In this document: positions 24,576 to 36,000 of the stretch, in pieces
How positions within the stretch are numbered: position 1 is the stretch's first letter
Layout of the letters: every line of letters starts with the position of its first letter
Assembly: GCF_008831285.2 (NCBI RefSeq)
Contig: NC_045138.2
Location: 25,329,934-25,393,933, forward strand
Direction: 5' to 3'
From: Nymphaea colorata
Lineage: Eukaryota; Streptophyta; Magnoliopsida; Nymphaeales; Nymphaeaceae
Length of the DNA: 64,000 nt
Program-made: the position numbers and the translations under genes
The notes under the pieces: generated by a model
What the model saw: only the letters and a program-made list of their open reading frames with translations
Told to the model about the DNA's origin: nothing
Database searches by the model: none

Positions 24576-26539
24576 GATAGGAGTTAGGAGGGGAAAGGTT
24601 GATCCTTCAACCAAGTGAACGCAATCTGGCCTTTTTGTTGCACACTTTATTCCCCGCGTCTTCATCTCATTTTCAAATTATTAGTATTATTGTTATTATT
24701 TTTATATTTATTATGTCAAAACTCCAAGCCTGCTTCTTCATAGCTCAAGGCTCAAGGAAAGCAGCTTAGCGGGCTGGTTAAAAGTAGTCATTAATTTGAT
24801 TCTGGTAGGTACTACTTTTTTAGTCCCTAAATGATGGATATTGACCCTAAATGATGGATATTGATGGTTGTATCACTTCTCACCTAAGTCCCCAACAGTC
24901 TTGCCAGGATAAACACACCCCAAGATTGCTTTTCATGCTTCTCTCAACCCCATTTACTGCCATGTTTGGATATTTTAATTTTCCCAACTTGAATTAAGGT
25001 ATATAACACACACAAAACATGCGGTTAATCACAATTTGCTGAAATTTGAGTGTCCTTTCTTACATAATTAAAAGTTATGCACCTATTAAAACTTTGTAAA
25101 TTTTCAATAGAACTAGTTACCAAGAATCTAAGTGAACCAAAAAAGAAAAAAGCAGGACCAACATGCATATATGCTTCCCATTCATGTGCATATGCTTGGC
25201 TGGCACCTAGAAGTGGGGTTCATCTTTGACAAGGACCCATCTCCAATCCATCGCAGGATGAACCAGAAAAAGGTGGCTAGTTGGGTTCGACCCTCACCCC
25301 GGCCTATTATTGAGATCAAAGTGTCTTTGTGGACTCTTAATTATTGAGATTAAAGTGATCTCCCCACAAGTTCTATCATCAGAAACTTTTGGACTTTGTT
25401 TAAAAAAAGATGTTTCGTATTCATGGGTGTTACACTGTTACTCGTTTTCACACAGACTTTTTGCCTTGCTTTCTGTTCAATTGACGTGACGTCCTGCAGT
25501 GTGCTTTTCCTAAAGTCGTTTCTTGATGTTGGCTACAAAGATCAAACAGGAATCCAGAAAACAGAGGAACCTGCCCATAGTCATCATCTCCTCAACATAT
25601 ATTCCATAAGCAGGTTTGAAAGGCAAGAGGTTGTAATAAACTAAGAAGCTATGCTGCCAATAAGGGCAACAAAGAAGCAGCTTTCATGGTTGACGAGGAG
25701 AAGCACCTCAAGGAGCTTTATATGCAGACATCAAAATTTTGCCACCATCAATTTCTTAGCCCCTTATAGCTTCGATGCTAGATATAAAACCGGAGTTTAG
25801 GTTAATGAAAGAATGTTTTAGTCTCTGAGAAATAGAATCTCGGCACGAATTAGTAAAGGCAGAAGGAATAAAGTGGACATCCTTGTCTGCAAGAGCCAAA
25901 GTTACTTTCTCAAAAAGGAAATTTTGGGATATCATTTTTCTTAGGCTTGCTGTTGGCTTCCAGCTGGGCTTTAGGATTTCCAAAATATTGCACCAGAATG
26001 CAGATTTCTCGATGTTCCATTGATAGTATAGACTGTGACATAAAATATTTGAAAATTGATTAGGTACATTTTTAAATGGAAAAACCATGATCGTCATGCT
26101 TTTGCTACAGATTTTTCATGGAAAGGTAAATTCCCAAGAAAAATTCTTATGTGGAAATTGATTCTTATCTTCCATTTCCATCTTGCCATTGCGAAGAGCA
26201 AGGTTGCATCTAATCAACAGGCCTTGCTCCCTTTCTTATTGCCTATTACAGGAAAGAAACTGTCAAAGCAGGAAGCAGAGTTTCTCTGCTGCTGCCGAAA
26301 ATAAATTAGCTGCAGAGAGAGCAGCCAAGAAGCTCTCATAGCACTGGTTGACAGTTCCCTGTGCTTCATCTCGCAAGCGAAACAGGACAAATAATTGCAG
26401 GATGGGTTCCAGAATCTTTCAGGTTTCCTGTAAATTGAAGCAGTGCAGTGCTTAAGAAACCTCCGAAGGAGTGTACGTAATACAATATAGTTGTTTCCCA
26501 AGTTTTCTTTGCACCTATTGCATTGATCTATATTTTACT

Positions 26540-26858
26540 GCAGGTCTAATCCCGAAGAGGATTTAGTAATCGAACCAAGTTTCAAGGATCTAATTCCTCT
26601 CCTTTCATTAAAACATCTTCCGGCCGACCTACAGTATTTGATGATACTGTAATTGTCAACTACCACTGTGCTGCTGCCAACTTCATTATTGACCGAGCCA
26701 AAATAATTGTTTCAGAGAGGTCCATGGCCTTACATATCTTGCCAAAGGAGAAATTATCTAATCTGCTGAAGTCTGAAACGTTGGAAGTTGGAACTCGAAG
26801 CACCAACTTAGTTGCTCATGTTTATCAGAAAAGAGAGATTATTAAGAGCTCAAACTAA
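26540..26858 (+). pseudogene. Decayed exon-like segment of unknown gene (copy A)
   Basis: After an acceptor-like TTTACTGCAG (ending 26543), a frame begins SNPEEDLVIEPSFKDL and later, after a frame change near 26690, continues as KIIVSERSMALHILPKEKL and SNLLKSETLEVGTRSTNLVA. In block B (48380-48702) the same two parts lie in one open frame. Copy A therefore carries the frame damage, while B carries small in-frame differences. The amino-acid pattern, rich in Leu/Lys/Glu, looks like a genuine soluble protein, but I do not recognise the family. Confidence 0.35.
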
Positions 26859-28248
26859 AAAAATTCTGTATATATTAGAAAGTAATAGCAATCGATCACA
26901 AGGCTTATGATCATAAGACTACACCATATTTAATTTAAGGCCAGTATGATGGATGAAATCAGTTATATCCATGGTACGTACTGAAATCCGAACTGATGAA
27001 GCTTACTGTTGGCAATCCAGATCCAAATATACATGGGTAGATCATGCATCTACCGATGGATTGCGTAAATAATATTACCTATGATCTTTGTTTTCTTAAT
27101 GTTTGGTTTGCAAGGACCTATTTTTTCCAAAAAATAAAGCTATGAACTAGCTACTTCCTGGTTTCATGCTTAACTTGTGCCCATTGCAGTGCCACCACAA
27201 GAGTGGTTCTAAGAGCCAAACGATTGACCTGTTTGTTTAATCCAAAATTGTCAGAAAAGGGAAATGGTGGGTTCACTTTAAACTAAAAAAATGAGAAATT
27301 TCTATTTTCAGCTTATCTTTTGTCTATGTATAAAAAAAATCAGCTAATTTCCGTATTGATTTTCATAATTAGAAATTTACAAACTGCCAAAAAACAACTC
27401 GAAAGTACGTATTTTAGCATGTGAATAGAAGAATCTCTATGCGTTTTTTTCCCAATACTTATATATTAATTTAAAATTAAAATAATAAATTGTTTAATTA
27501 TGGTCCCTACCCATACGATTCCAATATATTTGAAATTTGATGCTCACAACATTGCCCTCAACCCGCTTTCCTTCTTTTTCTGCCGCGTCATGGTGGAAGA
27601 AACGTACAAGGTTGAAAACTTGGTTTAGTTATGCACTAGTTAAAGAATTTTGGTAGTTATATATATTTGCCAAATCATTTTAATTGAACCAACATCAGAA
27701 ATAAGATTGAGATTGCCGCAAAAGCCAAGAATGAAATCTGGTGAACTAATTGCGTACTTAAGACAAGTTCAGGATTTCGACACTGAATTTTGCATTATGT
27801 GTGTTGCAGCATGCGCGCATCCAGAGAGAAAGGAATCCTCACATGGTTGATGCAAGAACACCAGAATCTGCCATTCGCAGTTTTTCTTATAACTAAAAAG
27901 TTGGAAACTGTTCACCCACCAAAAGGTTGCAAGCTCTTTTCTGATAGGCGTAATTATATTACGCAAAGTATGATTCAGATATGAACCATGAAAAGTCAAA
28001 TAATCCAGAGAGAAAATAAAAGAGATGCACTGATAAAGGCTTTCAATAGCTGCAGAAATCAGAAACAAAAGTAGTTACAGAACAGTTTGAACTTTCCCAT
28101 TCTCCAAACTAGTTATTTCGATAGCATGCATAAATAGAGTACACAGCGGAAATGCTCGACCGATGGACGAGTCATTCTTCTCGTAATTTTACGTTTCAAT
28201 CACAAGTATGATACTTAGACTCTATAGTCCGGAAGACCACAACATAAT

Positions 28249-29424
28249 TTAATAGTGCCCACCTCCATAGCCTCCGCCAGCTCCACCACCGTACCCACCC
28301 CCGTGGCCTCCCCCAAAACCACCACCATAACCACCGCCTGCCCCACCACCATAGCCTCCTCCAGCACCACCACCGACTCCTCCACCATACCCTCCTCCAG
28401 CACCACCACCATAACCACCACCTGCTCCGCCGCCATAGCCTCCTCCAACACCACCACCAGCTCCTCCGCCATATCCTCCTCCAGCGCCACCACCATAACC
28501 ACCACCTGCTCCGCCACCATAACCTCCTCCAGCGCCACCACCGGCTCCGCCACCGTAGCCTCCTCCAGCTCCACCACCTGCTCCACCGCCATAGCCGCCT
28601 CCTGCCCCACCTCCATATCCACCGCCATGCCCGCCTCCGGCACCACCTCCATACCCACCACCAAGGCCACCACCACCACCGTGCCCACCTCCAGCACCAC
28701 CACCATAGCCTCCTCCAGCACCACCGCCTACACCACCTCCATACCCACCGCCATGCCCTCCTCCGGCACCACCACCATAGCCACCGCCAAGGCCTCCTCC
28801 TCCACCATGCCCTCCTCCTGCGCCACCACCATAGCCACCTCCAGCACCACCTCCATACCCACCTCCATGCCCACCTCCGGCACCACCTCCTACGCCACCT
28901 CCATAGCCACCGCCATGCCCACCTCCGGCACCACCACCATAGCCACCTCCTACGCCACCTCCATAGCCACCGCCATGTCCACCTCCGGCACCACCACCAT
29001 AGCCACCTCCAGCACCACCTCCATACCCACCACCATGCCCACCTCCGGCACCACCTCCTGCGCCACCTCCATACCCACCTCCGGCACCACCACCATAGCC
29101 ACCGCCTAGGCCGGTTCCACCACCTTGCCCGCCCCCAATGCCACCTCCGTATCCACCTCCAAGGCCAGAACCACCACCATACCCACCCCCAGCTCCACCT
29201 CCATAGCCACCACCGTATCCACCTCCACCACCGACGCCAAAGCCCTTACCAAAGCCACCTCCAAAGAACTTATGGAACCACTTACGGTCATCAAGAGGAG
29301 GAGCCGGGGTCTGATGACTCTGGTCGTTCATCAACTTCCTGCTATTGGCACTGACATGGAGAAACAGGAAATTGAGCAAAATGAAGAAGAGGAGGAAGAG
29401 CCTTCCTCCCGGGGAGTTAGCCAT
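28249..29424 (-). CDS. GRP2: secreted tyrosine/histidine-containing glycine-rich protein
   Basis: Single-exon frame of 391 residues. The start at 29424 (MANSPGGRLFLLFFILLNFL) is chosen because it opens a signal peptide and lies about 90 bases after a TATA box (29513-29520). The frame is open upstream, but that part overlaps the promoter. Order of parts: signal peptide to about residue 28; a non-repetitive mature N-terminus with SRKLMNDQ and DDRKWFHKFFGGGFGKG (residues about 30-65); then about 325 residues of GGGYGGG/GGGAGGG/GGGHGGG repeats ending GGGHY. This is a class I plant GRP, expected in the cell wall or extracellular space; Tyr may allow peroxidase cross-linking (family inference). A second copy in block B is split by a copia element. 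Confidence 0.9.
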   Translation of the reverse strand: MANSPGGRLFLLFFILLNFLFLHVSANSRKLMNDQSHQTPAPPLDDRKWFHKFFGGGFGKGFGVGGGGGYGGGYGGGAGGGYGGGSGLGGGYGGGIGGGQGGGTGLGGGYGGGAGGGYGGGAGGGAGGGHGGGYGGGAGGGYGGGAGGGHGGGYGGGVGGGYGGGAGGGHGGGYGGGVGGGAGGGHGGGYGGGAGGGYGGGAGGGHGGGGGLGGGYGGGAGGGHGGGYGGGVGGGAGGGYGGGAGGGHGGGGGLGGGYGGGAGGGHGGGYGGGAGGGYGGGAGGGAGGGYGGGAGGGAGGGYGGGAGGGYGGGAGGGYGGGAGGGVGGGYGGGAGGGYGGGAGGGYGGGVGGGAGGGYGGGAGGGYGGGFGGGHGGGYGGGAGGGYGGGHY

Positions 29425-31810
29425 CTTCTTTCTGTTCTGGTAGCTAGCTCTATAATTTCCTATTCTATGGACAGGAATGATTGTGTGTTGAGGAAGTGTG
29501 GAAAGCGAGTGGTACTTATAGAAGCAGACGGTTGGGCTAGCCATTAATGAAGATCGATCCATAAGCCGCGTTCATATGAAGAAAGCACATGGATTGTGTT
29601 CTCTAAGCGCGTCTTGTTTAGGTGGAGGGACAAGATTGTTGGGGAGCAAGTAGAGCGGTGCATTGCATTATCCAGAATTTAATGCATGATCATCAGCCAT
29701 TCTTGGCCATCCCTTCCTTAATCTTTTCCTATACAGTAAGACATGTCTCAGTCAAAGCCTGGAAAATATTATTCACTTTACAGTTAACAGTTCTCACGTT
29801 CATTTCATTCTCACCTCAATTTTTTCTTCCTTTTCTATTATCAATTATCATTTTTCATTTCCATCCCTTCCTGCATCCAAAATTCAGTGAGTATTCTGGG
29901 AGGATGAATTCCTTATCACTGTATTGGGATAATATATGTTGAACCCCGCTGTCAATTTCTGTAAGTTGAAAAAGACAAGATCGGCGATGGGATCAATCAA
30001 GCTTCTATCCGGTGGCCATGGAATTGGTGAAAAATAACACCACCTCTGGTGCCCATGACGGCGCGTGCGGGATGGATTAAATCCCCATTTTTTTCTGCGT
30101 CGTAAAAAATTACATCATCAAGATGTACACAACGCTGAGGTGTTCCAATCTCTTTCTTGATACTATATTTCTCTTTGTAAATATATATTGATCGTCAAGA
30201 GCTTACTAATTCGATTAGTATACTAACCTCCTTTGCGTATCAAAGAATGCCTTTGGAAGCGTCAAAATAACAATATAGAAAAGAGAAATATTTGAGGACC
30301 TGCAACGCAACCAGCAAATTTCCCTGATCAATGTGTTCTGTTGGTGATCAGGTGCTTTGCCATGTCTTCAAAATTAATCAACTTGCTCGCTTTCAGGCTG
30401 TTTGTTACTATTTTATAAATCTGCCCCAAAGATTAGACCAGTTCATGGAACACTATGTAATAGTGCTCCATAAATTTGTTGCAATTCGTTAAAAGGGATT
30501 CACGGAACAATAAGAAACACTGTTGTAGGTCCATTTTTTACCATTATATACAATGGATTTGCAGAACACTAGAACAAATTTCATTAAGATGGAAGGAAGG
30601 AATTCTCTGATTAGAAGACAGGGTAGTTAGACAATTAGGAAACAAATTGAAGGATAAGATATCAAGTCAATAAAGGAGGAGAAGAAGGTGGAACGGTTTG
30701 CAAATTCATGGCATCATTTTTATATCGTTTAACAAAGGATTTTAGATTCTTCTTAGACATTCAAAAAATTTGAAATCCTAGAATTTAAGTTCCTAATATT
30801 TTAAATCACATTAATTCTATGACATAAAGTAATCAGACTCCCCTTAAAGATATCAAGACACATATAAATTAAAGATTTTGACTTTTTGTCTTTCTCTAGC
30901 AACCTCATTGCCACCACCAACTAATCGATATGCTTTTGAATTGGGATTGCGTATGATGTAGCTATAGAGATTTCCTTTAAACTTATAAATTCAGAAAAAA
31001 TTATTTTTCTGAAAGAATTCGTGAAAGTCGAACCGTTTATACATGTTTTTCAAAACCCTGTTACGGATGAATATGTAAAACGGTCCCTTGAGTAATTTGA
31101 ATCCAAACTGCAATTAAAAATCTGAACCACAAGATATCTAATTATCCAGGCATTCAAATAAAAGATTCCAAACTCGGTTTCTAGCCCTTGAACCATGATT
31201 CATCTGCATGCATGGTTACTTTTGCTGATTATAAAAAAAACTTTGTTTATAAGTTAATTTTCGGGATATAGTTGCGCAAGGTTTGTGAAATCGATCGGCT
31301 TCCTTTCACAAAAATTAATGTAAATGACGTTTCCTAGAATTTATGACAATCTAAAGCCAACGTTTCACAACTTCAATAGATACTTAAGAACGTGGTCTTA
31401 TCAATATCAATATAAAAAACTTGACGTGAAAAGGCAGCTCATCTCGATCGTTTCCACAAGAGGCGGAACCTATGCGCAGATCAAGAATCCGGTATAATTC
31501 ATTAACAAATTCCAATGAAAATACTTTGAAATCTTATTACGAAGAAGGTCAACTGACGATTGTGAGTTCTTGGTATGAGTTCATATAGAAATAGAAGGTC
31601 AAATAAGAAGAAAATCATAAAGCACACACTCAATTATCGTTCTTCAAAGTAATTGATACAGCAACATAGAAGTACAGACGCATAATACATAAAAGTTACA
31701 CACAAGAAACAGACAGAAACCAGCACAGCTGTCATTTTATTCGGTTCATCTTAATCGAAAGCTTCAGTTCACGCACTACGTCATAGCTCAGAAGTAGCCA
31801 TTTTGATTCT
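29425..31810. other. Intergenic DNA between GRP3 and GRP2, promoter side of GRP2
   Basis: The first 300 bases are the GRP2 promoter. A block around 29521-29565 and a GCATTA...TTTAATGC pair near 29660-29690 recur upstream of GRP3. The remainder is AT-rich, has no ORF above about 100 codons, and is closely matched in block B (56195-58610). The 3' UTR of GRP3 should occupy the last few hundred bases. No gene is seen. Confidence 0.6.
29513..29520 (-). promoter_or_regulatory. TATA box of GRP2
   Basis: Minus-strand TATAAGTA lies about 90 bases upstream of the GRP2 start. The same TATAAGTACC context occurs before GRP3 (32408-32416) and the block B GRP copy (56284-56291), with conserved sequence just upstream. 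Confidence 0.7.
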
Positions 31811-32329
31811 CTAAGGGTAGCCACCACCGTAGCCACCGCCACCACCGTAGCCACCGCCACCACCGTAGCCTCCACCAGCACCACCGCCGTACCCTCCACC
31901 AACTCCACCACCGTAGCCACCGCCATAACCGCCACCTGCACCACCACCATACCCACCGCCTAAACCACCACCGCCACCGTAGCCACCACCACCACCGTAG
32001 CCACCACCACCACCGTAGCCACCGCCATAACCGCCACCTGCACCACCGCCATATCCACCACCTAAGCCGCCACCGTAGCCGCCGCCCAGGCCACCGCCAT
32101 AACCGCCACCGTAGCCACCGCCGTAACCACCACCGTAGCCGCCGCCCAGACCACCTCCGAAACCCTTGTGGAACCACTTTTGGTCATCGACTGGAGCCTT
32201 ATCAACTCCTTTTTCGGGAGTGTGAAGAGTCTGATCACTCAGCAACTTGCGAGAGTCAGCACTGGCATGAAGCACGAGAAGGGTGAGCACAAGGAGGAGG
32301 AAGAGGCTTCCTCCACGATAAGACGCCAT
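31811..32329 (-). CDS. GRP3: secreted glycine-rich protein, paralogue of GRP2
   Basis: Single-exon frame of 172 residues starting MASYRGGSLFLLLVLTLLVL, an obvious signal peptide. The mature N-terminus has SRKLLSDQ, TPEKG and DDQKWFHKGFGGGLGGG, position for position like GRP2. The rest is GGGYGGG/GGGLGGG/GGGAGGG repeats ending GGGYGGGYP. A TATA box (32408-32416) lies about 80 bases upstream. The duplication boundary falls inside this gene: only its last 30 or so codons and its 3' flank were copied to block B, where they are fused to a NAC C-terminus (58611-59078). Expected to be a cell-wall or extracellular protein. Confidence 0.9.
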   Translation of the reverse strand: MASYRGGSLFLLLVLTLLVLHASADSRKLLSDQTLHTPEKGVDKAPVDDQKWFHKGFGGGLGGGYGGGYGGGYGGGYGGGLGGGYGGGLGGGYGGGAGGGYGGGYGGGGGYGGGGGYGGGGGLGGGYGGGAGGGYGGGYGGGVGGGYGGGAGGGYGGGGGYGGGGGYGGGYP

Positions 32330-32407
32330 CTTTTCTTAGGTTTAGCTCCGGTTCCTTCTCTTTGGAGCAATGGAGATTGTGTGGAGATAAACTCGGTTTC
32401 CAGTTGG

Positions 32408-32416
32408 TACTTATAG
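32408..32416 (-). promoter_or_regulatory. TATA box of GRP3
   Basis: Minus-strand CTATAAGTA, identical in context to the GRP2 TATA box, about 80 bases before the start codon. Upstream of it (32417-32460) lies a block shared with the GRP2 promoter that contains CATTAATGGCC on the minus strand. Confidence 0.7.
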
Positions 32417-32895
32417 TGCAGAACGGTTGGGGTGGCCATTAATGAAGGTCGATCAGCCACGTAGACGACGAATAAGATCACATGCTTCGTGGCCACTAAC
32501 AGTGTGTTTTTGGGTCAAGGAAAGAGACAGAATCGTTGCAGGAATTAGAGATTGCATTATCCTTCTTTAATGCAAGGCCTACCAATCTCGAGTACTCGGT
32601 CATCCTTGTGATTTCTCCTTTTTAAATGATTTGGCGGTAAGAAACCTCTCAATCTTGTTAAAATCTTGCTTTTTAGTTTGTTTCATAAGCTTTCCCTTTT
32701 CTTCCTTTCTTTACATGATGTTCATTTTCATCACCATTAGACTACGGCCGCCCACATGTGTTTTGCTACGTAACGAGAAAGATCGATTATTTCTCAAAAA
32801 ATTTTCAGGTCTCCGTTGTTTCTAGTTGCAATCTGGTTAAAGTTTGCATTTCAAATATAATTACAACATTAATTCGTAAGTTACTTTTCAGCATG

Positions 32896-33018
<123 letters not shown>

Positions 33019-36000
33019 TGAAAACTTGCAATTAAAAAGAAAAGCATTTTTGTCATTAACCATACTGGCAAAAAAAATTTCATGCACCAATACAACCTAC
33101 ATAATCAGGAACAGTTGAGGCTGAGGTTGGTCGAATCCAGCCTTAATCAACCCAATATAATAGGACTCGGATTAGGCTTTGATTCGGACCCCATATTTAC
33201 AACTGGATTCACATTGGTCTGGCGTATATAAAATTTAACAATATTCACATGTAACTTTGTCGGATCTCTATTGAATTTCAGTTGGACATATTACTCCAAT
33301 TTTAATGATTAAGAAACTGCATACTGAATCAAAATTGACCAATTAGTAATTCAATCTTTACGAGATCCAATTAAATGGATTCAGAACAGAATTGGTCATT
33401 GGACGTATGGAATATTCCATTTTCATCCCCAATGAAAACATATGGATTCACGCTTGAATCAATACTTTCTTGAATGTGTAAATGCGATTTTATAACTAAG
33501 ACACTGTAGAAAAATGGTGAGCGTTCAACCATTGATTACTGCAGTACATAATCAAAATAAAGAGATTCACGATCCGAGCTTTCGCTTTTGAACCTTTTAG
33601 ACGACCAAGAACGATGGAGTTGCACCTGGTCATGAATTTCCCGATACGCTGCGTAATATGTGGTTAATTAGATGTGAACTTACGGTGTGACTGGTTCATT
33701 TTCATCAGTGCGTCATGCAATGAGCGCCCATTAAATCTTCACCCGTGGCGAGGATGAGAGTTTCAGAAACGGCCATGTTTTCAATTATGGTTTGTTGAGT
33801 GCATCAGAGTTGAATCAAATTAATTAACTGATCGTTAGTTCATTACAGTTTGATTTCACTAACATGGACCCATCATCGCTGAATTTGGTTATTGCTGATG
33901 GGGTATGTTTTGTCACGGAATGAATAAATTAGCGATGCGGTTAATAATCTACAGCTGCCTGAAAAAAGAGGCCGCGATGGCCTTAGTTCTCTCTGCCTTC
34001 CGGATTTTTGGGCTGCAACGCGACCTGGGTGGGCAGCGAGTTTATCTTAATCAGCGCGATAGAAGCACCCCCAACTTTTTGCGGTCGAAAAGAGTAGCAC
34101 TTATACAAATCGAAATAAAAATGTGCCCATCTGATGTGCTACGCCCCTCGAGACTAACAACACAACTTCCATTGATGTTCCTAATGACAATGATGTAGCA
34201 TTGGTGATTTTCATTGCTAACTACTTTATGACGATACTGAACCAACCCATTTATTGCAGTAATCAGGCACTGTATTGAATTGCTTCATGGTTTTTTATTT
34301 TAGGCTCCATTCATTTGTATGTAATTTCAATGCCTTTGTTTTGATTAATGAAAAAGGTTGAGAACAAAAGAGTAGGGACCGCCAAACTTGATCCAAAATT
34401 AATATTTGGTGCAAGTGGGTCGGACCTAGGGGTGGACCCAAGAATTTTTCATTATAAGAGCTGAATTAGAGTTTCAAAATTTTAACATCAAATGAGTTGA
34501 CTCTTATTCAATTAAGAGAAGGATCTAACTCTTATACCTATGCGTGAAGGTTGAAAGGCTGACACCATTGTATAAATGTATATACACATTTGAAAGGAGT
34601 GGAACCATAACTCTAGTTAGCCTTAAAGAAAGGGCAAGGACCAGTTTGACTTTAGGCCCAGGGCGAGCACCGACGACAACCTTGACTTGAACTATCATTT
34701 CTGAAAGAAGTTTCAAGATCGAACACTTGTCTTTCCTGATCTGAGTATGGCTTACGCAACTCCTTGATATAAAGTTTTAACTTATTGCAAATAAAGAGTG
34801 ATAGTGTGCTACTCGTTTGGTTGCATTGTTTTTCACATATAAAAGCTCTAAGTTCGATTCAACTGTATAACTTGACACAAGTGTGCATGTTGGGCAGATA
34901 GAAATCAGAGAGAAATTCTTCTTGTTATTTATACCATGCATGTATGGATCTCATCTCTCATGGGGATTTATTTTTTACTTTATGTACGTACGATGTGTTT
35001 TGTTAATAAATATAGAGGCCTATCCTCTAACAGCATTTTCATCATGAGGTGTGCCTAGTATAAAGATGGTCTAACTGGTAGGCTGGTGAGAGTTCGATCG
35101 TCAATTTGATTCTTGTGGACGCTACTCTCACCACCACAATAATATTTGGATTTTGCCAACAGAGCCGTTGCCAATTCATATGCCAACGCTCCAAAGCGGT
35201 CAAGAAAAGTCTAGTCGGCATAAAAATTCCCAATTGGCAAATGGCATTAAGAATTTACTTAGACATTATCGACGGTTTAATTTAAGGTCATTGGGAGACC
35301 ACTAGATCTATCGCGGTGAAGAATGGCATTGCTGTAAAGTGTTCTCCTCCAATGGTATTTGTTGTCGACGGTTCCTTGGCCTTCCCCCTGGTTACTTCTT
35401 ATCGAAATATTACCTTTTTGTTGTAATGTTTTTTGGACTGCAATCGATAGATGCACAACACCACAGTTAGTGTTGGGTGTTCTGCTTCCCACCCAGTTTT
35501 TGAAGCAGCACCTGTGGGTGGGAGAAACAGGGGAGAGACTTTGACCTCTCCAGGTATCTTCCTTCCCGTTCTAGGAGAGTTTTTCAAAAGTAAAGGCACC
35601 AACCACCAAGTTTGACAGGGACAACAATATGAGAAGTGGCATGAACCACGAACTTTAATTTACAATGACACCAATTTGAAATTTCAGACATGCAAAAGCT
35701 TGGAAGTTCATCTATAATCTCCAACTTGACAACTTTTACACTTCTTTGTTCCACATCTCTTTACATGTTTATCTGTTATAAGGTCCTTTAGATGTTCAAA
35801 TCGTACGCTCTTATGTGGAAGGTTTAGATCACGATCCATTAAAACTGCGTAACTAATTGAGTATAGCAGAGACTACCAACCACCAAGTTTTACAATTGCA
35901 ACAATATGAGAAAATTCAGACTACAGAAGTGATAAGATTGAGATTTTATCCAGTGTTCGACTTGACGCTCTTTGAATTAATTTCTTATGCCACCTGTTCG

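Larger units (their letters stand above)
24471..28248. other. Intergenic DNA between GRP1 and GRP2 with an unidentified decayed coding segment
   Basis: Mostly AT-rich. From about 25150 onward it is duplicated in block B. The stretch 25640-26880 contains pieces that look like old exons, including 26540-26858 described separately. No frame is long enough to call a gene, and no family is recognised. At 25283-25295 GGGTTCGACCCTC resembles a pol III B-box without a convincing A-box nearby. The region about 26986-27358 is unique to block A. Confidence 0.4.

Noticed and set aside
25250-25310. GGGTTCGACCC as a tRNA gene or SINE
   Set aside because: Good B-box but no A-box at a suitable distance and no cloverleaf.
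28215-29109. Long ORFs antisense or in other frames across GRP2 (for example 284 codons on +, Thr/Ser/Pro-rich)
   Set aside because: They are produced by the GGN/CCN repeat, which rarely contains stops in any frame. Only the minus frame has a signal peptide, promoter and paralogue.
33905-34198. 97-codon + ORF in the gene-poor region
   Set aside because: No recognisable family, no splice context, typical of chance ORFs in this length range.
34800-35115. AGTTCGATTC and AGTTCGATCG motifs near 34.85 and 35.09 kb as tRNA or SINE heads
   Set aside because: A-boxes are poor and no acceptor-stem pairing could be built; too weak to list.
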